Shown piece after piece: positions 5,411 to 12,585 of a stretch of 12,888 bases of DNA; the stretch's first letter is position 1, and each line of letters starts with the position of its first letter. Source of the DNA: Acetobacteraceae bacterium (GTDB lineage: Bacteria > Pseudomonadota > Alphaproteobacteria > Acetobacterales > Acetobacteraceae). The stretch covers positions 1-12,888 of the forward strand of contig CANJSR010000094.1 of assembly GCA_947476855.1 (NCBI GenBank), read 5' to 3'. The notes below the pieces were generated by a model. It was not told the DNA's origin. It made no database searches and was given only the letters and a program-made list of their open reading frames with translations. The position numbers and the translations under genes were made by a program.

Positions 5411-6273
5411 TCCGCCGCCTCCTTCCAGCCCTGGTCCCCGACATGGCCGGCCTCGCGCCGTTCGGCGCAGTGATCTGTGTCGGAGCAGACGAACATCCGC
5501 CCGCCCTGGTCGTCGGTCACAACCTCATCGAGGTAGGAGTCGGTCGAGCCGCAGAGCGCGCAGGGATCGGGCGCGTTGATCGCGCGGAACGGATGGTCGT
5601 CGAAATCGAGCGAGCGGACCTCGGTCCAGGGCGGGATCGCGTAGATGCGCTTTTCCCGGCCGGCGCCGAACAGTTGCAAGGCGGGCATCATGTCCATCTT
5701 CGGATTGTCGAAGGCGGGGATCGGGCTGGGGGACATGAGATAGCGCCCGTTCACCATCACCGGATAGTCGTAGCTGATCGAGACCTGGCCGTAGCGCGCG
5801 ATATCCTCATACAGTTTCACATGCATCAATCCGTAATCCGCCAACCCGTGCATGCGCTTCGTCTCCACGCGGCTGGGTTCCAGGCGGAACAAGGGCTCGG
5901 GCTGCGGGACCTGATAGACGATGATCTGGTCCTCGCGCAGTTGCTTCTCGGGGATGCGGTGGCGGGTCTGGATCACCGTCGCCTCTCCGGTCACCGTCGT
6001 CGTCCGCACCCCGGCGGTGCGCGCGAAGAAGCGACGGATGGAGACCGCGTTCGTCGTGTCGTCCGCGCCCTGGTCGATGACCTTCAGCACGTCGTCCGAC
6101 CCGAGGATCGAGGCCGTCACCTGGATCCCGCCCGTGCCCCAGCCATAGGGCAGCGGCATCTCCCGCGAGCCGAACGGCACCTGATGGCCGGGGATCGCCA
6201 CCGCCTTCAGCAGCGCGCGCCGGATCATCCGTTTCGTCTGCTCATCGAGATAGGCGAAGTTGTAGCCCTTCAT
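5407..6273 (-). CDS. phnJ: Carbon-phosphorus lyase PhnJ (radical SAM enzyme)
   Basis: 288-aa catalytic subunit that cleaves the C-P bond of ribose-1-phosphonate 5-phosphate by radical SAM chemistry, yielding the alkane and 5-phosphoribosyl 1,2-cyclic phosphate. The cluster and thiyl cysteines have the spacing known for E. coli PhnJ (C241, C244, C266, C272): here C238, C241, C263 and C269, in PCALCGS and MFVCSDTDHC. The glycine that receives the radical (G32 in E. coli) corresponds to G29 in AIPGHQVPFG. Start is the ATG at 6273, where KGYNFAYLDEQTKRMIRR begins as in the family, and it overlaps the phnI stop by ATGA. Upstream in-frame codons to 6603 are the antisense-free overlap with phnI and are not family-like. 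Downstream it overlaps phnK. Confidence 0.97.
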   Translation of the reverse strand: MKGYNFAYLDEQTKRMIRRALLKAVAIPGHQVPFGSREMPLPYGWGTGGIQVTASILGSDDVLKVIDQGADDTTNAVSIRRFFARTAGVRTTTVTGEATVIQTRHRIPEKQLREDQIIVYQVPQPEPLFRLEPSRVETKRMHGLADYGLMHVKLYEDIARYGQVSISYDYPVMVNGRYLMSPSPIPAFDNPKMDMMPALQLFGAGREKRIYAIPPWTEVRSLDFDDHPFRAINAPDPCALCGSTDSYLDEVVTDDQGGRMFVCSDTDHCAERREAGHVGDQGWKEAAE

Positions 6274-7364
6274 TCCGCGGCCTCCGCCAGGTCCTGTCCG
6301 CGTTCGACCGCTTCGCGCAGGCGGCGGATGTTCTGCAATTCGCTCTGGAAGTCGACGTAGTGCGGCAGCTTCAGATGCTCGACGAAGCCGGTCGCCTCGA
6401 TGTTGTCCGAGTGGTACAGCACGAACTCGATGTCCTGCGCCGGCGCCGTGACGTCCTCGCCCAGTTCCTTCGCCCGCATGGCGCGGTCGACCAGGGCCAT
6501 CGCCATCGCCTTGCGTTCGGAGAAACCAAACACCAGCCCGTAGCCGCGGGTGAACTGCGGCGGCTTGGTCATTGATCCCTTGAACTGGTTGACCATCTGG
6601 CACTCGGTCAGCACCAGGTCACCGATGTCGATGGCGAAGCCGAGTTCGGCGGGCTCGATCTCGACCGTTACTTCCCCCATACGGATTTCGCCGGCGAAGG
6701 GGTGGGTGCCGCCATAGCCGCGCTGGGTGGAATAGCCCAGCGACAGCAGAAACCCCTCGTCGCCGCGTGCCAGGGCTTGCAGGCGGACATCGCGTTCGGC
6801 GGGAAAGCTCAGGGGTTCGCGGGTCAGGTCGCCGGGCGCCTCGGACCGTTCGGCGCCGTCCGGTTCGATCAGGCCCTCATTGCCCAGGATATCGGGCACG
6901 CGGGGCATGGCCGCGTCATCGGGGGCGGCGCGGGGGGCGACGACTTCCTCTCCGCCCTCGGCCAGTTCAAAATCCAGCAGGCGGTGCGTGTAGTCGTAGG
7001 TCGGGCCCAGGATCTGTCCGCCCGGCAGGTCCTTGAACACGGCCGAGATGCGGCGCATCGCCAGCATCGTCGCGGTCTCGACAGGGCGGGAATGGGCAAA
7101 GCGCGGCAGCGTGGTGCGGTAGGCCCGCAGCAGGAACGCGGCCTCGATCAGGTCGCCCTGCGCCTGCTTGATCGCCAGGGCGGCGAGTTCACGGTCATAC
7201 AGCGACCCCTCCCCCATCACCCGGTCGACGGCGCGCCCAAGCTGGTTCTCGATCTGCGCCAGACCCAGGTCGGGAGTGGCGGGATCGCCGCGCCGTTCCT
7301 CCGACAGCCAGGCATGGGCGTTGCCGATCGCGCGCTCGCCCCCTTTGACGGCGACATAGGCCAT
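6270..7364 (-). CDS. phnI: C-P lyase core subunit PhnI
   Basis: 364-aa core subunit of the PhnGHIJ complex. Alone PhnI acts as a purine nucleosidase; with PhnG, PhnH and PhnL it displaces adenine of ATP with phosphonate. The protein starts MAYVAVKGGERAI and shows family blocks LGRAVDRVMGEGSLYD, ALAIKQAQGDLIEAAFLLRAYRTT (about 64-87), SLGYSTQRGYGGTHPFAGEIR, VEIEPAELGF, TECQMVNQF and DNIEATGFVEHLKLPHYVDFQ. A GAGGAGG motif inside the end of phnH sits eight bases before the ATG and serves as ribosome site. The gap to phnH is only 2 bases, and its stop overlaps the phnJ start. Length is typical (about 354-370 aa). Cytoplasmic. Confidence 0.97.
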   Translation of the reverse strand: MAYVAVKGGERAIGNAHAWLSEERRGDPATPDLGLAQIENQLGRAVDRVMGEGSLYDRELAALAIKQAQGDLIEAAFLLRAYRTTLPRFAHSRPVETATMLAMRRISAVFKDLPGGQILGPTYDYTHRLLDFELAEGGEEVVAPRAAPDDAAMPRVPDILGNEGLIEPDGAERSEAPGDLTREPLSFPAERDVRLQALARGDEGFLLSLGYSTQRGYGGTHPFAGEIRMGEVTVEIEPAELGFAIDIGDLVLTECQMVNQFKGSMTKPPQFTRGYGLVFGFSERKAMAMALVDRAMRAKELGEDVTAPAQDIEFVLYHSDNIEATGFVEHLKLPHYVDFQSELQNIRRLREAVERGQDLAEAAE

Positions 7365-7366
7365 GG

Positions 7367-7942
7367 TCAGGCCTCCTCAATGGTGACGGTACGGGGCAGG
7401 GCCGCGAGGTCCCCACCCGCGCACAGGATCAGGTCGACGCCACGGGGAAACAGCCGCCGGTTCGCGCGCCACTGCGCCACGAAATCGGCGGGCAGCCCGT
7501 CGGCGGTGAACAGCGCCGGTTCGCGCAGGCCCGGCCCGCTCAGGCGGTAGCGCGGCCCGGTTCGCAGCGAGGCCAGTTGCAGGATCACAGTGGTGGAGGC
7601 CTCGGGCGTCTCATGCCCCCCCGCGTTCAGGTTGGCGAGCACCGGCAGGGCCAGCGCCACGACGAAGGCGGCCTCGGCCGCGGTGGCGGCCCGGGGCGCG
7701 CCGGTGTGGAAGGCGATCCAGTCCGCGGCGGTGGCGGCACCCGGATCGAGCCAGAGCGGCGTTTCGTGATCGACCAGCGACAGCAGCACCGCGGCGGTCG
7801 CGGGGTGCAACGGCGGTGGCGGCAACACGCCCGCCACCCGGCCGATCCGCCCGGGATGCGCCATCGCGTCCAGCACGGTCCGGAAGCAGGATTGCGCGTC
7901 GCCGACCGGATCGGCGAAACCGGCGGAGAGGCCTTCGGTCAT
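7367..7942 (-). CDS. phnH: C-P lyase core subunit PhnH
   Basis: 191-aa subunit of the C-P lyase core complex with a PLP-transferase-like fold but no PLP chemistry known, required for forming ribose 1-phosphonate triphosphate. Family blocks: GFADPVGDAQSCFRTVLDAMAHPG, LLSLVDHETPLWLD and GPRYRLSGPGL, with a C-terminal half that includes GVDLILCAGG. I chose the ATG at 7942 because GAGGGGG lies six bases before it. A GTG at 7957 would add five residues and overlap the phnG stop by GTGA but has no ribosome site. Its last codons carry the GGAGG for phnI, two bases away. Size fits the family (about 190-200 aa). Confidence 0.94.
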   Translation of the reverse strand: MTEGLSAGFADPVGDAQSCFRTVLDAMAHPGRIGRVAGVLPPPPLHPATAAVLLSLVDHETPLWLDPGAATAADWIAFHTGAPRAATAAEAAFVVALALPVLANLNAGGHETPEASTTVILQLASLRTGPRYRLSGPGLREPALFTADGLPADFVAQWRANRRLFPRGVDLILCAGGDLAALPRTVTIEEA

Positions 7943-7953
7943 GTCCGTCCCCC

Positions 7954-8427
7954 TCACGTCCGCATCGTCCGCATCGAGAAGAATTGCACCTTGGTCGCCG
8001 CCGCCTTCTCGGCCAGCGTGGTCCGGCGTTCGCGCTGCGCCTCGGCCAGCGGGGCGATGACGGCGGCGTCCAGGCCGGACGCGCGGTCAGGGTCCTGCAT
8101 CAACGCATCGACCACCGCCGCCAGCTCCGCCTGCCGGTCGTCCCGGCCGGCGACATAGGCGTGACCCACCAGCCCATCGGCCAGCCGGACCGAGCAGCGG
8201 GTTACCGTCATCTCCCCCAGGTTGAACGGCGCGCCGCCGCCCCCGGTCCGGCCACGCACCATCACCAGCCCGGCTTCCGGGCCACGCAGCCGCGTATAGG
8301 GGGGCACGGCGCCCCAGGCGCGCAGGCGCCGGGTCAGGGACTCCGCGTCGGCGCGGGCCAGCACCGCCATCCATTTCTGTCGGGCCGCGACCTCTTGTTC
8401 CGCGATGTCTGGTTGAGGATCGGACAT
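7954..8427 (-). CDS. phnG: C-P lyase core subunit PhnG
   Basis: 157-aa core subunit, first gene of the C-P lyase operon. Family blocks: RQKWMAVLARA (about 16-26), MVRGRTGGGGAPFNLGEMTVTRC split over residues about 56-78, GLVGHAYVAGRD, and the C-terminal AEKAAATKVQFFSMRT. The start ATG at 8427 has AGGCGG five bases upstream. The candidate promoter and operator lie 15-60 bases further upstream, divergent from phnF. Its TGA is just before or within the start region of phnH. Length agrees with the usual 145-160 aa. Confidence 0.95.
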   Translation of the reverse strand: MSDPQPDIAEQEVAARQKWMAVLARADAESLTRRLRAWGAVPPYTRLRGPEAGLVMVRGRTGGGGAPFNLGEMTVTRCSVRLADGLVGHAYVAGRDDRQAELAAVVDALMQDPDRASGLDAAVIAPLAEAQRERRTTLAEKAAATKVQFFSMRTMRT

Positions 8428-8440
8428 TCATGCCGCCTGA

Positions 8441-8459
8441 TGTTTAGACATCTAGACGA
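8441..8459. promoter_or_regulatory. Candidate PhnF operator (GntR/HutC type)
   Basis: Between the divergent phnG and phnF genes lies TGTTTAGACATCTAGACGA. It contains two copies of a T(T/C)TAGAC unit nine bases apart, and the second includes the palindrome TCTAGA. HutC-subfamily regulators such as DasR, NagR and mycobacterial PhnF bind sites of the form TGGTCTAGACCA or similar (established for the family). The site directly follows the candidate phnG -10 element, where a bound repressor would block transcription. Specific recognition by this PhnF is inference. Confidence 0.55.
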
Positions 8460-8485
8460 GTACCGGCGGAAAGGATTATCGTCAA
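8457..8485 (-). promoter_or_regulatory. Candidate sigma70-type promoter for the phnGHIJK operon
   Basis: On the minus strand TTGACG (8485-8480) is followed after exactly 17 bases by TACTCG (8462-8457). The -35 matches five of six consensus bases, the -10 is weak. Transcription would begin near 8450, inside the candidate operator, about 20 bases before the phnG ATG. Confidence 0.5.
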
Positions 8486-8561
8486 CACCGAACTCGCACG
8501 GGGCGCCCCGCCATTGGATGAAACATTGATGAACGCCCAATTGGCCGGAACGGAAGGCCCG

Positions 8562-9278
8562 ATGAACCGCCAGGACGGCGTCGCGCTGTGGCGCCAGATC
8601 GCCAACCGCCTCCAGCAGGACATCGCGACCGGCATCCGCGCGCCCGGCAGCCGCCTGCCGACCGAGGCCGAGTTGTCCCAGCGCTTCGCGGTCAACCGCC
8701 ACACCGTCCGGCGCGCGCTGGAGGAACTCTCGCGCGGCGGCCTGGTGCGGATCGAACAGGGGCGCGGCACCTTCGTGGCCGAGGACGTGCTGGAATACAC
8801 CGTCGAACCCCGCACGCGGTTCACCGAGTGGATCCGCAAGCACAACATGGAACCCTCGGGGAAGACGTTGCAGTTGCGGGAAATCGCGGCCGATTCGCAT
8901 ATCGCCAACGGCCTTGGTCTTCGAACCGGCGCGCGGGTGATCCTGCTCGAACGCCTCGGCCTCGCCGACGACCGGCCGGTCAGCCTCGCCCGCCACTACT
9001 TCCCCGCCGCCCGCCTGCCCGGCCTGCTGGACGCCCTGCGCGCCAGCCCCCGCATCACCGACGCGCTGCGGAGCGTGGGGGTGGACGACTACCTGCGCCA
9101 GATGACCCGTGTCACCGCCCGCGCGCCGACGCCGGCCGAGGCCGAGTTGCTCCGCATGCCGCGCACCAGGCCGGTGCTGGTGACTGAGAACATCAATGTC
9201 GATAGGTCCGGCGCGGTGGTGGAGTTCGGCCTCGGCTGCTACCCCACGCCCCGCGTGCAGATCGTCTTCGAACCATGA
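8562..9278 (+). CDS. phnF: Phosphonate metabolism transcriptional regulator PhnF (GntR family, UTRA domain)
   Basis: 238-aa GntR/HutC regulator from the chosen ATG. The N-terminal winged helix-turn-helix reads LWRQIANRLQQDIATG, LPTEAELSQRFAVNRHTVRRALEEL and LVRIEQGRGTFV (about residues 9-75). The rest is a UTRA ligand-binding domain, with LREIAADSHIANGLGLRTGA, VSLARHYFPAARLPG and a final VEFGLGCYPTPRVQIVFEP. It probably represses the divergent phnG operon and its own unit in the absence of a phosphonate-derived ligand. The ATG at 8562 follows GGAAGG closely; a TTG at 8514 or ATG at 8529 would add 16 or 11 residues. Its TGA overlaps the next start by ATGA, so it is coupled to the second phnM. 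Confidence 0.92.
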   Translation: MNRQDGVALWRQIANRLQQDIATGIRAPGSRLPTEAELSQRFAVNRHTVRRALEELSRGGLVRIEQGRGTFVAEDVLEYTVEPRTRFTEWIRKHNMEPSGKTLQLREIAADSHIANGLGLRTGARVILLERLGLADDRPVSLARHYFPAARLPGLLDALRASPRITDALRSVGVDDYLRQMTRVTARAPTPAEAELLRMPRTRPVLVTENINVDRSGAVVEFGLGCYPTPRVQIVFEP

Positions 9279-10432
9279 ATGAGGCCCCCCGCATGCTGCG
9301 GATCGTGAACGGAACCGTCCTGCTGGGGCAGGATGGGCTACACCCCACCGATATCACCCTGGAAGACGGACGAATCGCCGGCATCGGCGCGGAAAGCGGC
9401 GGTCCGGCCATCGACGCCAGCGGCCTGCTGGTCCTGCCCGGCATCGTCGACATCCATGGCGACGCGTTCGAACGCCAGATCCAGCCCCGCCCGGGCGTCG
9501 CCTTCCCCATCGACCTGGCGCTCCGCGATACCGAGGCGCAGTTGCTCGCCAACGGCATCACGACCGAATTCCACGGCATCACCCTGTCGTGGGAGCCGGG
9601 GCTGCGGAGCCTCGGGTCCTGGCGGTCGGTGATCGAGGCGCTGCAAGCCGGGACCTGGACCTGCGACATGCGGGTGCACCTGCGGTGGGAGACGTTCAAC
9701 CTCGACGCGCTGGACCAGACGGAGGCCGATATCGCGGCGGGCCACGTGCATCTGCTGGCGTTCAACGACCACACGCCGTCGATCGTGCGGAAGCTGCGGG
9801 ACCCGGTGGCGGGGGCGAAATACAGCGACCGCGCGGGGATGAAGCTGGACGCGTTCCAGGCGCTGGCCGACCAGGTCGCGGCCCGCGTGGAGGAGGTTCC
9901 CGCCGGCCTCGATCGCCTGGCCGCCGCCGCGCGATCCGCCGGGATCGCGATGGCGAGTCACGACGACGATTCGGTGACGACGCGAGAGGCCTTCCGGGCC
10001 CGCGGCGCCCGCATCTGCGAATTCCCCGTCGCGCCCGAGGCCGGGGAGAACGCCCGCGCCGCCGGGGAATACGTCGTGATGGGCTGCCCCAACGTGGTCC
10101 GCGGCGGCTCCCACCTCGGCTGGGCCTCGGCGGCGACAATGGCGGAGGCGGGAATCTGCAACGTCCTGGCCTCGGATTACTTCTACCCGGCGATGGCGCG
10201 GGCGGCGGTGATCCTGGCGGGGCGGGGGGTGCTGGACTGGCCGGCGGCCTGGGGGCTGATCTCGGCCAATCCCGCCGCCGCGGCCGGCCTGACGGATCGG
10301 GGGGTCATCGCGCCTGGGAAGCGGGCGGATATCGTGCTGCTCGATCCCGAGGGCGCACGGGTGGTGGCGACGATCGCCGGGGGCCGGATCGCGCATCTGA
10401 CGGCGGAGGGCGCGGGAAGGTTGCGGCGCTAA
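9275..10432 (+). CDS. Second PhnM-like amidohydrolase (ribose 1-methylphosphonate 5-triphosphate diphosphatase family)
   Basis: 385-aa amidohydrolase related to PhnM, expected to be a diphosphatase of a ribose phosphonate triphosphate or similar substrate. Motifs in order: DIHGDAFERQIQPRPGV (H61), TTEFHGITLSWEPG, HLRWE (135-139), FNDHTPS (163-169), ASHDDDS (227-233), GCPNVVRGGSHLGW (270-283) and ASDYFYP (299-305). They align with those of the operon PhnM, but several positions differ: HGD versus HTD, and FHGITLSWE where the other has LDALCIGD. This marks a separate subfamily. It is co-transcribed with phnF (ATGA overlap) and so sits in the regulator's unit rather than the enzyme operon. Its TAA overlaps the convergent vapC stop. 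Confidence 0.88.
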   Translation: MNEAPRMLRIVNGTVLLGQDGLHPTDITLEDGRIAGIGAESGGPAIDASGLLVLPGIVDIHGDAFERQIQPRPGVAFPIDLALRDTEAQLLANGITTEFHGITLSWEPGLRSLGSWRSVIEALQAGTWTCDMRVHLRWETFNLDALDQTEADIAAGHVHLLAFNDHTPSIVRKLRDPVAGAKYSDRAGMKLDAFQALADQVAARVEEVPAGLDRLAAAARSAGIAMASHDDDSVTTREAFRARGARICEFPVAPEAGENARAAGEYVVMGCPNVVRGGSHLGWASAATMAEAGICNVLASDYFYPAMARAAVILAGRGVLDWPAAWGLISANPAAAAGLTDRGVIAPGKRADIVLLDPEGARVVATIAGGRIAHLTAEGAGRLRR

Positions 10433-10860
10433 GGGCTGGGGCGCATGGGATTGATGAACGGGATGCCGACGAAGTCGCGTTCGTTGTCGGTCACCACGAC
10501 AGTGCCATTCGTCTCGGCGATCGCTGCGATGATCATGTCGAGCGCGTCGCGCGGCCGCCCCGCGGCAGTCCCCTCGGCCATCAGGCGGCCCCAAGACAGG
10601 GCGGCGGCTTCATCGAATGGCAGGATCCGGCCCGCGAACAGCCGCGCCGGCCCCTCCGGTCCGACGAACCAGGCTTCAAGCTGATTTCGCTTGCGGCCGA
10701 CTGGCATCTCCAGAATCCCGCGCCGGATCTCGGCGATCGTCAACGCGGTTATGAACAGATCCTGGTCGGCCTGTTCGGCCATCCACGTCTGCAAGGATTC
10801 GGATGGTCTCGGTCGCGTGAGGTTGCTGATGATGTTCGTGTCGAGGAGATACCCACTCAC
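10429..10860 (-). CDS. VapC-like PIN-domain toxin ribonuclease
   Basis: 143-aa PIN-domain protein of the VapC/FitB type, a presumed metal-dependent RNase toxin. The acidic catalytic residues are visible: D7 in YLLDTNI, E44 in LTIAEIRRG, D108 in RDALDMIIAAIA, and D125 in VVVTDNERDF. The start is GTG at 10860, overlapping the upstream gene's TGA (GTGA), with AAGG a few bases before. This tight junction with a small upstream gene is the usual toxin-antitoxin layout. Its TAG overlaps the TAA of the convergent phnM paralogue by a few bases, with no room for a terminator between them. The natural RNA target is unknown; VapC toxins commonly cut tRNA or 23S rRNA. Confidence 0.92.
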   Translation of the reverse strand: MSGYLLDTNIISNLTRPRPSESLQTWMAEQADQDLFITALTIAEIRRGILEMPVGRKRNQLEAWFVGPEGPARLFAGRILPFDEAAALSWGRLMAEGTAAGRPRDALDMIIAAIAETNGTVVVTDNERDFVGIPFINPMRPSP

Positions 10861-11159
10861 AGATCAACCTTGCGTCCGGGCTCCATAGGACGGGCGGGCA
10901 GGATGTCGGCACCGACAAGCGGCGAGCGGCGTAACGCCGCCAGGATACCGCCCTTGCTGGAACCGCCACCGCTCAGGTCAGCATTGACCACGGCGCGCAG
11001 GCGCTCCGCCGCCGGGCCATCGTCGGCCAAACATTGGGCAAATCGGCGGATCAGGGCGCGGTCGGCATCCCGTCCGACGACCTCGAATCGTGCCATGCCG
11101 CGTTCGCCCAACCGGCTTCGGTAATTCCGGACGGCACGCTTCTGGGATGTCTCGCTCAT
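10857..11159 (-). CDS. Putative antitoxin partner of the PIN toxin
   Basis: 100-aa protein starting MSETSQKRAVRNYRSRLGER and continuing GMARFEVVGRDADRALIRRF. The central part is helical and charged, and the C-terminal GILAALRRSPLVGADILPAR would suit a toxin-wrapping tail. I do not recognise a named antitoxin family. The short basic N-terminus around MARFEV could be a ribbon-helix-helix-like DNA-binding element, but this is inference. Evidence for the role is context: it sits directly upstream of the toxin with a 4-base overlap, has GGGG seven bases before its ATG, and follows a strong promoter. The frame stays open back to 11378 through the tRNA gene, which is not coding. Confidence 0.75.
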   Translation of the reverse strand: MSETSQKRAVRNYRSRLGERGMARFEVVGRDADRALIRRFAQCLADDGPAAERLRAVVNADLSGGGSSKGGILAALRRSPLVGADILPARPMEPGRKVDL

Positions 11160-11182
11160 GTCGTACCCCGCGTATGCCCGGT

Positions 11183-11211
11183 AATATAACCAGCCAACCG
11201 TCAAGCGGCAA
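11183..11211 (-). promoter_or_regulatory. Promoter of the toxin-antitoxin pair
   Basis: On the minus strand TTGCCG (11211-11206) is followed after exactly 17 bases by TATATT (11188-11183), a good sigma70-type pair in G+C-rich surroundings. The -10 ends 24 bases before the antitoxin ATG. Confidence 0.7.
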
Positions 11212-11272
11212 GAATGCTGCAAGCACTCAGCCCGGGTTGCAGTCCACCAAGGGATTGATTTCACGGCGGTGA

Positions 11273-11347
11273 TGGCTCGGGCGGTAGGATTCGAACCTAC
11301 GACCAATCGGTTAACAGCCGATTGCTCTACCGCTGAGCTACGCCCGA
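11273..11347 (-). tRNA. tRNA-Asn (anticodon GTT)
   Basis: A full cloverleaf on the minus strand: acceptor TCGGGCG (11347-11341) pairs with CGCCCGA (11283-11277), D arm GCTC...GAGC, and anticodon stem ATCGG/CCGAT with loop CTGTTAA. The anticodon GTT is at 11315-11313, and the T arm is GTAGG-TTCGAAT-CCTAC. Discriminator G at 11276 is followed by an encoded CCA (11275-11273). All helices are perfect. A matching promoter lies just upstream. Confidence 0.97.
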
Positions 11348-11365
11348 TCAGCGCCGTGGGGGCGG

Positions 11366-11394
11366 TGCATACTGGCACCCGGGGCGGCGGTCAA
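11366..11394 (-). promoter_or_regulatory. Promoter of the tRNA-Asn gene
   Basis: On the minus strand TTGACC (11394-11389), a 17-base spacer and TATGCA (11371-11366), ending 18 bases before the mature 5' end of the tRNA. Position and spacing fit a housekeeping promoter for a single tRNA. Confidence 0.65.
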
Positions 11395-11505
11395 CACCGA
11401 CATTCACCTCTACACCAATTCCTTTGCACACGATCGCAGGCGCCGCTCAGACTTCCTTAACCAAATCCGGTCATTCTCCCGCCATCACCACGCGGATCGG
11501 CGTTC

Positions 11506-12576
11506 ATGGCGGGCAAGGGCGACGGCAAAGGGTCCGTCATCATCAAGAAGTATGAGATCGTCGAGGGCGGCCACCATGGCGGCGCCTGGAAGGTCGCCTA
11601 TGCCGACTTCGTGACCGCCATGATGGCCTTCTTCCTGCTGATGTGGCTGCTGAACGCCACGACCGAGGACCAGCGCAAGGGCCTCGCCGACTATTTCAGC
11701 CCCAACAACCTCATGAGCCACGCCTCCTCCGGCACCGGTGAGCCCTTCGGCGGCCACACCGCCTTCGCCGAGGGCGCGCTCGTCTCCGACAAGGGCTCGG
11801 TTGAGATCGTCATGGGCAAGCGCCCGCCGGTGAAGGAATCCGATGTCGGCGATACCGAGATCGTCAAGCAGCCCACCGGCTCGGATGGAGAGGAAACCGG
11901 GAGCGCGGAATCCGGCCCCGGCAAGCCGCTCACCGGCAAGGCCGCCTTGCGCATGGGCGACATGCCGGATGCCTCGGGCCTGGCCGGCAACGCCCGAAAC
12001 GCGGGGGAACAGAGCGCCGACGGCACCCACCCGCCGACCGAGGCCGAACTGAAGGCGGAACTGGAACGCCAGGAAAAGGAGGCGTTCGAGGCCGCGGCCG
12101 AACAGATCAGGGACGCGGTGCGGGGGGACCCCGAGCTCGCCGACCTGTCACGGCAACTCGCGATCGACATGACGCCGGACGGGCTGCGTATCCAGATCAT
12201 GGACGAAATCCGCCAGCCGATGTTCGCTACCGGATCGGCCACGCCGAATGAACGCGCGCGCGCCCTGGTGCGGAAGGTCGCACCGATCCTGCTGAAGCTG
12301 CCGCAGGCGATCTCGATCGCCGGGCACACCGACGCCGCGCCCTTCGCCGGCAAGGAACGGTCAAACTGGGAACTGTCCACCGAACGGGCCAACGCCACGC
12401 GCCGGCTGCTGCTGGAAGGCGGGCTGCCGGAGGCGCGCTTCCGCACCGTCACCGGCCATGCCGAACGCGACCCGCTGCTGCCCGCCGATCCCTTCGCCGC
12501 CGCCAACCGCCGCATCGCGATCCTGGTGCTGCGTGAAGCCGGTGCCCCGCATTCCAGGCCGCAGGGAGCTCGTTGA
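11506..12576 (+). CDS. motB: Flagellar motor stator protein MotB
   Basis: 356-aa stator subunit that anchors the proton channel to peptidoglycan. A short cytoplasmic tail ends in KKYEIVEGGHHGGAWKVAYADF. One membrane helix follows (about 30-50, FVTAMMAFFLLMWLLNA), in which D34 is the proton-carrying aspartate (D32 in E. coli). The periplasmic linker of about 180 residues is Gly/Glu-rich with a charged helical part (ELKAELERQEKEAFEAAAEQ). The C-terminal OmpA-like domain has QPMFATGSA, IAGHTDAAPF (GHTD 273-276), NWELSTERA (287-295) and NRRIAIL (334-340). It is longer than E. coli MotB (308 aa) mainly through the linker. It is followed 9 bases later by motA, the reverse of the enterobacterial order. 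The upstream ribosome site is weak. Confidence 0.95.
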   Translation: MAGKGDGKGSVIIKKYEIVEGGHHGGAWKVAYADFVTAMMAFFLLMWLLNATTEDQRKGLADYFSPNNLMSHASSGTGEPFGGHTAFAEGALVSDKGSVEIVMGKRPPVKESDVGDTEIVKQPTGSDGEETGSAESGPGKPLTGKAALRMGDMPDASGLAGNARNAGEQSADGTHPPTEAELKAELERQEKEAFEAAAEQIRDAVRGDPELADLSRQLAIDMTPDGLRIQIMDEIRQPMFATGSATPNERARALVRKVAPILLKLPQAISIAGHTDAAPFAGKERSNWELSTERANATRRLLLEGGLPEARFRTVTGHAERDPLLPADPFAAANRRIAILVLREAGAPHSRPQGAR

Positions 12577-12585
12577 GAACCGACC

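Noticed and set aside
6274..6603. N-terminal extension of PhnJ by 110 codons
   Set aside because: The frame is open but lies within phnI and gives no family-like sequence; the ATG at 6273 begins the conserved PhnJ N-terminus and forms ATGA with the phnI stop.
7943..7957. GTG start for PhnH at 7957
   Set aside because: It would make a GTGA overlap with phnG but has no ribosome site, while the ATG at 7942 has GAGGGGG six bases before it. It cannot be fully excluded.
8514..8561. TTG or upstream ATG start for PhnF
   Set aside because: The extra residues precede the helix-turn-helix domain without similarity to it, and the ATG at 8562 has a better Shine-Dalgarno.
11160..11378. Upstream extension of the antitoxin to 173 aa
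   Set aside because: The added codons read through the tRNA-Asn gene and the promoter; the ATG at 11159 has a ribosome site.
11395..11505. Flagellar sigma28-type promoter before motB
   Set aside because: No pair matching TAAA-N15-GCCGATAA was found; the TTAACC at about 11457 alone is not enough.
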